This document shows, one piece after another, positions 23,592 to 32,962 of a stretch of 64,000 nt of DNA. This stretch comes from Dentipellis sp. KUC8613 (lineage: Eukaryota; Basidiomycota; Agaricomycetes; Russulales; Hericiaceae). Both the position numbers and the translations under genes were made by a program. The first letter of the stretch is position 1. Every line of letters begins with the position of its first letter. The DNA is taken from assembly GCA_002286715.1 (NCBI GenBank), contig NSJX01000043.1, positions 64,180 to 128,179 on the forward strand, written 5' to 3'. Under the pieces are notes generated by a model. It was given only the letters and a program-made list of their open reading frames with translations, did no database searches and was not told the DNA's origin.

Positions 23592-26500
23592 ATGCCGGCC
23601 ATAGCGACCGGCGGCATAGACGATGCATCTGGAGTACAGGAGAGCTTCAAGCAACGACTGCGCGCTCTCGAGAACCAGGTATGTCCCGCCGCTGATGCCA
23701 CAGACTACGGGCGCGATCCTCTAACGCAGTCCCATTCCCGTAGCTTGTAACCCTACGCTCCACGAACCGCACCCTCGAACAGCGCGCGTTTGACGCGCTC
23801 CAGCGCGGACAGCAGCTCGCACATGCGCTTGGGTTCGACCACATCGAGCAAGCGGAGCGCGTCGTTGCGGACGACCCGACCACTTGGAATCGCGCGACGG
23901 TGGATTATTGGAAAGTGCGAGTCAGAAACCTGGAGAAGGAGGTGAAGGGACTTAAGGAGGAGGCTGAGAAGGAGAAGAGGGCGGGGAAGGTAAGGGCGGA
24001 TGAGCTCGAGAGTGCGAAGGAGGAGAATGATAGGCTCAGGAAGGAGTTGGAGAGGCTGAGAGGTGAGTCGTCAGTCTGTGTGTGAGGATACGAAATGTCA
24101 CGTCGCGACGCGTCCGGACTCTTGTCTGCTGGGGCGCTGAACCTGAGCAGACAAGGTAAAACGCGTCTTCCTTGTTGACACGCCTGGTGCATGCGCCCTG
24201 CGACCGCATGCAGCGCAGGATGGAATACCTTGACGCACATCGCGCGTACTCCACGTTATGCTCGCGTCATATGCACACGGCATGCGCTTGAACGAGCGGC
24301 CTTTCTTCCTATCTCCCCGCGGCGTTCGTATCCAATATATTAACCCCATTACTTCCCAGCCTCCACACATACCTCTACCTCATCCGATCCCGCCGGTCCA
24401 TCGTGAGTCCTCTCCCATTCATCATTCCCTAACACCCATCCTCACCCAACTTACCTCGTCTTCCCTACCCTCCAGCACCACCAGCACCAGCACCTCCACC
24501 ATCCAAACTCAGCTCACAGATCTCCAATCCCGCTACGACGCTCTCGTCTCCACACACAAAGCCGCCACCTCCAAATACACCACGGACCTACGCAAATGGC
24601 GCCGCTTCAAGAAGTGGATCTTCGAGAAGCACCAGGACGACAAGGTCTGCAGCATGCTGCGCGCCATCGATGGCGAGAAGTCTACGACCAAGAAGCCGCC
24701 CTCGTCGTCGAAGGAAGGTACGTCTCCCTACCCGCGCTTGCGCATACATTAGCGAAATGCTGAAGGAATTGCAGTGGCCACGCCGGCGCCGGCCGCCGCG
24801 TCAAAGAAGGCAAAGGAGCTTGCGACGCCGATGCCTCCTCCGGCGCCGTTCGCGGCGCTCCCGACGCCCTCGACGGCCCCGCGGACCCCGCGCAAAACGC
24901 GCCCGCCGCCTGCGCTTGCGTCTAGCAGTCCGGTTAGGGAGAATCGGACGCCGTTGGGGAAGAATATCGTCAATGAGACGAGGTACGTGTGTTGAGTGCT
25001 GTTTAGGTGTGTTTTACGGTGTGGGCTGATTGGGAATTGAAGATCTGCGTCGGTGACGCCGTCGAAGCGCAAAGGCGAGCGGTGTGTATTGTCCCTGGGT
25101 TCTCTGTGTGAAGGAGCTGATTATATGAATCGTGGATCTAGGCTTAGATCGGTCTCGATGTCGCCGTCAAAGCGCCAACGCGCTCAAGAGGGCGACGGCC
25201 ATGCGCGGTGCGTGCTTTTTTTACTTTTTACAGAGTAATGCGACTTGACGCGCCGTCGTGTACCGGTAGATCTGTCTCCGCGTCGCCGTCAAAGCGTCGA
25301 CGCATCCGTGAGGAGATCGACCAGGAGGACCAGCAGTGCGGTTCCTCTCTACCACGCTCGTCATGGGCATACTGACGATAATTTCAGGTCGGCCTCCGTG
25401 TCCCCGTCGAAGCGCAAGCGCGGACAGGAGACACGGTACGCTTTTCGTGCCTTTGGTTGCGGTATGGCGCTGATTTTTCCGCTGCGACCAGATCACCGTT
25501 CACGTCCCCTTCGAAACGGGCACGCAATGGCAGCAGGTACGTCGACACGTCTCCACGGCGCATATATGCGGCTTCCAACTCATCTTCTCCGTCTAACAGC
25601 TCGCTCCCGGGAACACCATCCAAACGCGCACCCAAGGAGCACGAATCAGCAGTCGCAAACGAGGAGGAGGAGTCGCAGACGCAGGACGATCCACAAGGCG
25701 CGTGTCCTCTTTCCTTTCCCTTCGTGTTTTCTCTCTCCTTTCCCATCGTGTTTCCTCTCTCCCTTCGCATATCTCCCTCTGCCCATCAATTCACAAAAAC
25801 TGACCTTACATGAGAATATAGCTCTGGCATTCTGGTCCGGCCTCGCGCCCGCCCAGCCCCTCCGCGTCCCAGCACATGCCCCTGTCCCAGCACCTGACAA
25901 ACGCATCGACGGCGGGGTGGTTGACATTGATGTGGACGTGAAAACAGAGGTAAAGGACGAGCCGCTCGAGTTGGGCGTGCCGAGTCCAAGATCGGTGAAA
26001 CAGGCCAGGGCGAAGGCGAAGAGCGTGTATAAGGTGACGGCTAAGATGAACGGTAATGGTAAAGGGAAAGGAAAGGGCAAGGGTAAATCGCGCGCGAGCG
26101 ATCCGGGCCCTGGCTCTAGTGCGAGAGCCGCAGCTGCAGCAGGCGACGTCACGTCCGTCCTTCCTCCCTCTGCTTCCTGCACACATACTAACCCCAGCCC
26201 CCATTCCCTCCCTCTTCTCCCTTCCACACACTCCTACCCTCCACACATACACACCCACATTCACCCCCTCCATTCAACACGGCACCCACAGCACGATCAA
26301 CGCGCACTTCGAAATCAACCCCGCCTTGAACGCCGGCCTGCCGTTCCAATTCGACGCCGTCGAGCGCCGGCGCGCATGCCGCGCGCGGCTCGAGGCGGGC
26401 GAGTGCGAGTGCTGCCGCGACTACTACGCGGCCGTCGGCCCGCTCCCGCCGCGCCTGCAGGCGCCGCGCTGGCGCTCGCCCTCTCCTTCCGAGGACCACA

Positions 26501-26814
26501 TGCACACCGCTGTCAACGGAGACGGAGGTGCAGGCGTGCGGGAGCACCGCAACGCGGTCTCGCGGCACCGCGCGCAGTGGGCGCGCGGGCGCACGCCGCC
26601 GGGGTACTGGGATATAGGCTTCCCGACGACGCAGGAGGCGGCGGGGATCAATGAGCGGGCGAGGGAGATGCAGAGGGGGATGTTTGAGGAGGTTGAGAGG
26701 GAGGCGAGGTGAGTTTTTTTTTTGGGAGGGGGGATTTGGTGTGGGTGTGGGTGTTGATGTTTGGCTTGCTTTTGTAGGAAGGAGGGGGGGAGGTATCGCA
26801 GAAGGGGGGCGTAG
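23592..26814 (+). CDS. sae2: SAE2/Ctp1/CtIP-type DNA double-strand-break resection factor
   Basis: Thirteen or so exons: 23592-23678, 23744-24062, 24360-24402, 24476-24717, 24775-24982, 25043-25081, 25148-25207, 25270-25335, 25388-25435, 25492-25536, 25600-~25697, 25822-26152, 26292-26708 and 26778-26814. The N-terminus is a coiled coil (from LRALENQ to LRKELERLR), as in the tetramerising end of CtIP/Sae2. The C-terminus carries the family signature: CECCRDYYA, then HRAQW and TPPGYWDIGFPTTQE. Sae2/CtIP activates the MRE11-RAD50 nuclease at broken ends after CDK phosphorylation. The middle consists of tandem mini-exons encoding (S/T)PSKR motifs. Two points are uncertain: the donor near 25698 (a GC donor or a weak GT at 25704), and the 25537-25599 intron, which could be retained in frame. 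Confidence 0.82.
25043..25536 (+). repeat. Tandem array of phase-symmetrical mini-exons
   Basis: Five consecutive small exons (25043-25081, 25148-25207, 25270-25335, 25388-25435, 25492-25536) each begin after two carried bases and end with two, so any of them can be added or dropped without a frameshift. Each encodes a variant of R-S-x-S-x-(S/T)PSKR(K/Q/R/A)R. The exon DNA and parts of the flanking introns are visibly similar, consistent with unequal duplication of an exon-intron unit. A sixth diverged copy (PGTPSKRAP) lies in the next exon. Confidence 0.8.
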
Positions 26815-27115
26815 TGTGGTAGTGCGGTAATGTGGTGGGCTTTTGGAGGGTGGACGGATGGATGGACTTTGGCCGAATGAATATACCTAGGCCTGTGAGA
26901 CGGTCTGCGTGCGGGTTCTGCGGACTATGGTTTTGGTCTTGTTTTTTTGTGATTCGGTTCTTCCATTCGAGTCTTCTGTATGCGCCCGGCGCTTTGGTCT
27001 GAAAACAAGAGGCACAGGTCTAAGTACATGGCCGCTAAGGGCTATCATGCCTGCCATTCAAGTAGCCTTTAGGATAGGGTCTCCTCTACAATTACAATAC
27101 GTCGAAAGATGTCAC
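26815..27115. other. Intergenic between SAE2/CtIP and tRNA-Gly
   Basis: About 300 bases with no coding signal, presumed 3' UTR and terminator of the SAE2/CtIP gene followed by the tRNA upstream region. Nothing else recognised. Confidence 0.5.
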
Positions 27116-27198
27116 ACGCCGATGGTGAAGCGGTTATCATGCTTGCCTTCCATTTGTATGTGATAGCAAGCGGCAGGGGTTCGACTCCCCTTCGGCGT
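27116..27198 (+). tRNA. trnG-UCC: tRNA-Gly(UCC) with a 12-base intron
   Basis: The acceptor stem ACGCCGA/TCGGCGT pairs over 7 bases. A D-arm with the A-box-like GAAGCGGTTATC follows. The anticodon stem CTTGC/GCAAG pairs perfectly. The loop CT-TCC-A is followed by a 12-base insert (27153-27164) one base 3' of the anticodon, the standard nuclear tRNA intron position. The T-arm AGGGG-TTCGACT-CCCCT contains a near-consensus B box. The anticodon TCC is at 27149-27151. The D-arm and anticodon loop resemble yeast tRNA-Gly(UCC). A T-run 26 bases downstream fits RNA polymerase III termination. The CCA end is not encoded, as expected in a nucleus. Confidence 0.93.
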
Positions 27199-27224
27199 AC
27201 TGAAAAATCGATATCCGCGGTTTC

Positions 27225-27229
27225 TTTTT
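27225..27229 (+). terminator. RNA polymerase III terminator of tRNA-Gly
   Basis: TTTTT on the coding strand, 26 bases after the mature tRNA 3' end, is the first T-run of at least five in the downstream sequence. Confidence 0.7.
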
Positions 27230-27998
27230 GAGTATATTCGCGTCCACCTCCTTCATCCTTTGGCGGCCCCCTGTTCGCTGCGACTTCGAGGACAGCGTTC
27301 GATTTTTGGAAGTTGGCACCCATATGCACGCGCCGGTTGAAATGAAGATGTCGAGTATAAATCTCGACGGTCCCGACTCCGGACTCCGCGGCGGGTTGTT
27401 CGCTCTTGAATGCGGCGTGTACGTAGGCGCCGTCGACGCCTTCGCTGCATGCCACCACGGGCACGCACGGTTTGACTTCGACGAGACGAGGCTTCCAGGT
27501 ATGTTCACGGTTTACTATAACCGCAGGTCGCGACACTGGCATTGACAGTACTCTCTGTTGTTTGCACGAGATGGCAAGTTGTCAATGCTGCCTACGCCAC
27601 ACGAGCGCCGTCGCGAGCGACGGTGCGCATACAATTGAATTTCCTCAATACTTGTATTGTCGACTTCCATCCATCAACAACCAATGCAACTTAGTTACTT
27701 ACCTGATGTCACGAACAAAAGGAATAATGGTCGGTTGCTAGACAAAATGGTAGAACGTATCGCGTTTATTGTTGCTCGCCCTTGGGATTGGAGTCCCGAT
27801 GGCCCAGGTTTCACGAGTACTGTATAAGGGGACGCCTTGCTCGACCTATGACCCCCCATTCCAGTCTCCCCAAAAACAGGTGAGCGTGCTTCAACTTCTG
27901 CTTCTGTCATCCGCGCTCAATATACGTTAACTGGACGTCTAGGAAAGGTGGACTGGGACTCTGAGTTCATACCACTGGCCCAGGATCTCAAGTGCTTC
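27230..27998. other. Intergenic, 5' region of the F-box-like gene
   Basis: No convincing gene; open frames on both strands at 27228-27545 overlap one another and show no recognisable domain. A TATA-like GTATAAGG lies near 27823. A good intron (donor GTGAGC at ~27881, acceptor GTCTAG at ~27942) probably sits in the 5' UTR of the gene that starts at 27999. An upstream ATG at 27799 does not join in frame across that intron. Confidence 0.45.
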
Positions 27999-29693
27999 AT
28001 GGCTTCTCCAAGAGAACGCGGGCTCATCATCGCCCGTCAACAGATAGACACGGAGATCGACAGTGCCGTGGACACCATAAACCAGCTGCTCATCACGCGC
28101 AACGAGCAATCGCTCATCAACGCGATGCTTCCGCCTGAGATCCTTGGGCTCATATTCATCCACGCTGCCACTGACGGACCAGTTTCAGCCTCTAAACCCG
28201 ACAGGTGGCTCCACATCACGCAGGTGTGCGTCAAATGGAGGGATATAGCTCACAAGCTGACTCCTCGTCTCTGGTCGACCATCTGGGCTGCCGACACGCA
28301 TCCGAGCTTGCTGCATGCAATGCTAGCGCGGTCGGGGGAGACGCCACTCCAGCTCATCGTGAGTGCTGCTGGAACAGAAACCCGGTTGCCCGAGAGGTGT
28401 CTGGCGAATATGGCGCTGCTTATGCAGCAGCGGGAGCGGATCAAGGCTCTCAGGATGATTGGCCCATACGCAGAGCCTGCTGTAGCTTTCTTGAATACCC
28501 AATACCGGTCTGGCCTTCCGTTGGACAAGGTTGAGCATCTTCGACTCAGCGGTCCGGCGGTACAACCTGACTCTGCGCACCTGCAACCGCAACCACTCGA
28601 GCTACTTGGAATGTCTCCATCTTTGATTCAGCTTCGCGACGTCTCCATCGTCCCGCACCCGGCGCTCCTCGGGAACCTGAAGGAATTCCGCTCCCGTGCG
28701 GGCCTCCACTGGACGCTGAGCCAGCTGATATCCGCCTTGGACTCCATGCCACGGCTCGAGGCCCTTAGCCTGGAATTCCCTTTCCGTTCGCCGGACACTT
28801 CGCCAAACGTATCCGACGACGCTCCGGATCGCCACGTCCTCCTCCCGCGGTTATCCACCCTAAAGTTTATCGGCCACGATGCAGACTCTGTGGCGTTCTT
28901 CTCGCATGTGCGGATGCCTCTGCAGGCCGAAGTTGTGCTCGAAGTGCCAACGATCGTCGGGCTTCCCCTTTCTCCTTGGTTCGGCAGACACGTAGACTTG
29001 CTCTCTGTGGACTTCTGCCCTGAAAGCACAATCGGCCTTGAGATACGGTTTCAGGCGGGCCTCTTCCCGTCGCCCACCATACCTGGTTTCGGTCCAACGC
29101 TCTCGTCGAACTCTGCCAAGCTGCAAATCCGCAAGAGCTTCTCAGAGATGATCGGCGACGTCATTGGCTTCTTCGCAGCATGCGACTTCACCGGCGTCGA
29201 AGCGCTGAACATCACGCTCCGCGTAGAGCCGAACATGGAACGTCCGGGAGTGAAGCAGCTCTTCCAGGCCGTGCGGGAGCACTTTCCCTCGCTTCAGCAG
29301 CTGCTTGTGGTAGGCGCCACGGGCGAGCAGGTCATGCACCTCGTGCGCACGAGCGATCGGGAGCCGGAGGTTCCCTTCCTACATCTCACTTCCCTGTTCG
29401 TCGAATGTCACGAGCTGCAGAAACAGCATCCCAGTGGTAAGGGCGTGGCAAAGCTCCATTATCTTGTCAAGGACGTGGCGGACTGCTTCAAAAGCAGGTG
29501 GGTGCAGCATCAGACGGCTGCGCTGGAGAATCTGGCCATCAATGGTGAGCGGATCGACCCCGCGGTACTGGACTTTTATGCTTCGTATACGTGCGGGACG
29601 GTTAATGTTCAGGGAGACTTTGGTGTCCCTGACGTCTGCCATGATGTGAATGCGCTGCAGGCCTTCCTTTCGTCGGCGAATCTCAGCCTGTAG
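27999..29693 (+). CDS. F-box-like protein with C-terminal repeat region
   Basis: A single open frame from the first in-frame ATG gives 564 residues; the true 5' end may include an upstream non-coding exon. Residues of about 48-95 hold an F-box-like motif: INAMLPPEILGLIFIHAA, then WLHITQVCVKWRDIAHKLTP and LWSTIW. This is the common form in basidiomycete F-box-like families. F-box proteins bind SKP1 and recruit substrates to SCF ubiquitin ligases. The rest (LEHLRLSGPAV, LPRLSTLKFIGHD and similar) resembles the irregular leucine-rich repeats these proteins usually carry. It is one of a very large family in mushrooms, so a substrate cannot be inferred. It converges with the aldehyde dehydrogenase gene, with 284 bases between stops. 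Confidence 0.82.
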   Translation: MASPRERGLIIARQQIDTEIDSAVDTINQLLITRNEQSLINAMLPPEILGLIFIHAATDGPVSASKPDRWLHITQVCVKWRDIAHKLTPRLWSTIWAADTHPSLLHAMLARSGETPLQLIVSAAGTETRLPERCLANMALLMQQRERIKALRMIGPYAEPAVAFLNTQYRSGLPLDKVEHLRLSGPAVQPDSAHLQPQPLELLGMSPSLIQLRDVSIVPHPALLGNLKEFRSRAGLHWTLSQLISALDSMPRLEALSLEFPFRSPDTSPNVSDDAPDRHVLLPRLSTLKFIGHDADSVAFFSHVRMPLQAEVVLEVPTIVGLPLSPWFGRHVDLLSVDFCPESTIGLEIRFQAGLFPSPTIPGFGPTLSSNSAKLQIRKSFSEMIGDVIGFFAACDFTGVEALNITLRVEPNMERPGVKQLFQAVREHFPSLQQLLVVGATGEQVMHLVRTSDREPEVPFLHLTSLFVECHELQKQHPSGKGVAKLHYLVKDVADCFKSRWVQHQTAALENLAINGERIDPAVLDFYASYTCGTVNVQGDFGVPDVCHDVNALQAFLSSANLSL

Positions 29694-29977
29694 ATAGTTG
29701 GTATGCGTGCTGTGCTATATGCTCGATGACGACGCCACTGCCATGATGCCAATAAAAAGTTGTACATTCACTCTGCCAACTTCAGAGCCGCGTGCTCTCA
29801 CAACAGCACTTCCGCGTATCGGGTATAAGGGCCAGATAGTATTTGATTCCGTCCAGTTCATGCTACCTACCCGACACTGTAATCTCAAGATAGTACCTCG
29901 CAGTCAAATATACATCTTACAATCGTCTGCTCTGCGGTCGCCACTCCGCCTGCCATGCGCCATACTGAGGACAGAGC

Positions 29978-31832
29978 TCAGAGCCTGTGGCCGAGGTTGA
30001 CGTGCACGGCCTTGACATTGGTGTACGCGTCGAGGGCATACTCGCCGAGCTCGCGGCCGATACCAGACTGCTTGTAGCCGCCGAAGGGCACCTGCGGTTG
30101 GAGGTGGTTTACACAGTTGACCTAGAGAAACATCAGCGCCATCCGTACACAAGGGAGACAGTCGGAAAGACGCACCCACGCAGTGCCAGCGTGCAGCTTG
30201 TGCGCGGTCTCGATGGCCCTGTTGATGTCCTGCGAAAACACAGCGGCCGCGAGGCCGTACACGGTGTCGTTCGCCTGCCTGACGACGTCGTCCTCGTCCT
30301 CAAATTTGATGACGACGCCGACGGGGCCGAAGATCTCCTCCTGCACGATGCGCATGTCCGGCTTGGTATTAGTAAAGATTGTGGGTTTAATCCAGTAGCC
30401 TTCCTCGCCGTGACGTTCGCCGCCGAGGTGGACGGTTGCGCCCTGCTGCTTTCCGGAGCTGATGTAGCCCATGATGCGGTCATATTGGATCTGCGACACC
30501 TGCGGACCCTGGTACGAGCCCGCAGCGAAAGGATCGCCGAGGGGGAGGGCGGCCGTACGTGCCGTGAAACGCTCGAGGAATTCGTCGTAGATGCCTGACT
30601 GCACGTAAATGCGCGAGCCGGCGCAGCAGGCCTGGCCGTGGTTGAAACTATGTACGCTCGTCGTGACTTTTCTCTGCGATAATTGGGGAAATCACTCACA
30701 AGATGCCATGTACCGACCAGTTAACCGCCTTGTCGAGGTCGGCATCGTTGAAGATGATGTTCGGGCTCTTGCCGCCGAGCTCCAGAGTCACATTCTTCAA
30801 GTTGGTCCTAGCCGCGGCCTCCATGATCTTCCTACCCACAAGGGTACTGCCAGTGAAGGCGACCTTGTCGATCTGCATGTGCTCCGAAATAGCAGCCCCC
30901 ACGGTATTTCCGTAACCGACGACAACGTTGACGACCCCGTCAGGGAAGCCGGCTTCTTTAATGAGGCTCGCCATGCGGAGGGCCGTCAGAGGCGTCGTTT
31001 CGGCGGGCTTGATGACGATGGTATTGCCGGTTGCGAGAGCCGGACCAAGCTTCCATGCCATCATCATGACTGCGCGACATGTCAGCGGGCGGAACATACG
31101 CGAAATTGGAGTGCACGCACGGGGAAAGTTCCAGGGGATGATCTGGCCACAAACGCCGAGCGGCTCGTGGCGGGTGTAGGCAAGCTTGTCCTCGGTGGTT
31201 TCGATGACTTTGCCGTGGTTCTTGCCAGCCCACCCGGCGAAGTACCTGAAGGTGCCGACAGACATTCCGACGTCGCCCTTCGCTGACCAGAATGCCTTGC
31301 CTGCGCCAACGAATCCAGTCAGATAAAATTATCTTAAATTCTGGAGATTCTGACAGACCATTATCGAGGGCCTCTATAGCAGCAAATTCGTCCCGGTTTT
31401 GTTCGAGGAGGTCCGCCAGCTTCGAGAGTAGCTGTCCACGCTCGCTTCCCGGGCACTTGAGGCCCCAGGCGGTCTCGAAGGCCTTGCGCGCTGCTTGAAC
31501 GGCCCGGTCGACGTCATCGGCGGTCGCCTCAGAAATCTTGGTGATGACCTTTCCGCTCGCTGTCAAAGAGGTGCATGAGACTCAGCCCACAGAGGAAAGC
31601 GCGATACGTACTAGGATTGATGACACTGAGCAATTTAGAATATCAAGACCAGTGATTATTCAAGAACGGTAACGTGGAGATGCGGGAGCGGGGAGCGAAG
31701 AGGGTGGGCTTACTCGATTGTGCTCCCCGTGCTCCCCTCAGAGAACTTGCCGTCAATGAAGACGCCAGTGGGGAAAGACACCTTTCCCTTGTAAACGGGA
31801 GTGTCGAATTCGTAGTCCCAGATAGTTGACAT
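29978..31832 (-). CDS. NAD(P)-dependent aldehyde dehydrogenase
   Basis: Seven exons on the minus strand: 31832-31714, 31625-31612 (14-base micro-exon), 31559-31359, 31300-31121, 31069-30700, 30647-30176 and 30121-29978. The product is 499 residues, the usual size for the ALDH superfamily. Visible hallmarks are Glu268 in [11 protein letters not shown] (general base), Cys302 in [13 protein letters not shown] (nucleophile), the cofactor-binding IPWNFPL and AFTGSTLVG segments, and the C-terminal [19 protein letters not shown]. It oxidises aldehydes to carboxylic acids. In wood-decay fungi such enzymes process acetaldehyde and aromatic aldehydes; no clear targeting peptide is seen, so it is probably cytosolic. 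Substrate range cannot be told from sequence. Confidence 0.95.
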
Positions 31833-32962
31833 GTTGGCAAGAGTACGAAGGAAGGAAAGCCGGGGGAAATGTGAGACGTGATGAGAGTGTCTGCTTTTGG
31901 CTAGTCATATAGGCAACCGGGCGGGAAAGGTTACGTTATATCGGAATGGATCCGGAGAGCATTAGCTTCAGATAGCATCACGACGGTCAATCCAGCATCA
32001 CCCGCTGCTGGCTCAAAAGAGGCTACTTGACGGCGACCTGCCAGATGCCATGTTCCGGACGGGGGATGATCACGATGGAATCCTGGGACTGAGCATCGAT
32101 CTTTGATTCTACACATTGTTTTCGGCGTTAGCGAGCTCTGAACCATGAACATATCTGTTCTTTCACACCAACTGATATGGATGCTGGGAAACTTGGATCG
32201 CAACGGAGCTCAGCGGAAAACAATGAGCAGTCGAAGACTTTCCGTAATGGTAATGGAACTTGATTGTGAAAGCTCCATTCTACGCGGACTAAACGCGACT
32301 TGATGCTGGGCGGTCATCGAAAGCGACATCTGCCTACTATATCCGGCGTGGACCTAGCAGTCTCGGCGAACTGGTGACTTCAAGGAACTTTTCTCGTCTG
32401 TATTGATGCCATCATGCCATTTCAGTTACAGTTAAAGCAAGTTAGCTTACGCACCCGACTCATTCTTCTCGTGGCAGTACTTGATGATGCAAGGGAGACG
32501 CCAGGTGTGGAAGATTGCTCCCGCGAGTACTACGATTTCCACGGTGGGGCCTCGAGGCCCCGAGCGTGTTGAGGTAGTTTCAATCTCGCATGAGATCGCT
32601 TGACCAGGGTATTGATAGTTTGAGAGACCCATCGTCGCGACCTCGGACCTCTGTAAATGGTTCAGCAGGCACGTGCCAGGTAACCAGGAATTTGGCGTAT
32701 TGCGAGCTAGTGACTACAGACCTCGATCAGTTCGTGAAGCCAACGAATAACATTTATACTTCGCGCCTCCCGACACTTGCCGAAAGAGATGAGGAAACCG
32801 ATAACAGGGTGGATAAATTACACATACATAACAACGAAAGACTCGGGTATTATGCGATTATGCGAAAGCCCTCCTGCGGTCGAGTGAATTACTGTAAGGA
32901 CCAAGAAATACTCAATGATATGCTACAGATTGCTATCTACACAACAATCCCTCTCCTGCTCC
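31833..32962. other. Intergenic between ALDH promoter and CDCA7-like gene
   Basis: About 1.1 kb. No firm gene. A 61-residue frame on the minus strand (32632-32447, starting MGLSNYQYPGQAIS) contains a hydrophobic stretch (VEIVVLAGAIF) and ends near a GTGCGT donor-like site. It could be the first exon of a small gene, but no following exon was found. Confidence 0.4.

Noticed and set aside
27069..27545. Overlapping open frames on both strands beside the tRNA (157 and 105 codons)
   Set aside because: They overlap the tRNA or each other, have no domain, and no intron signals extend them.
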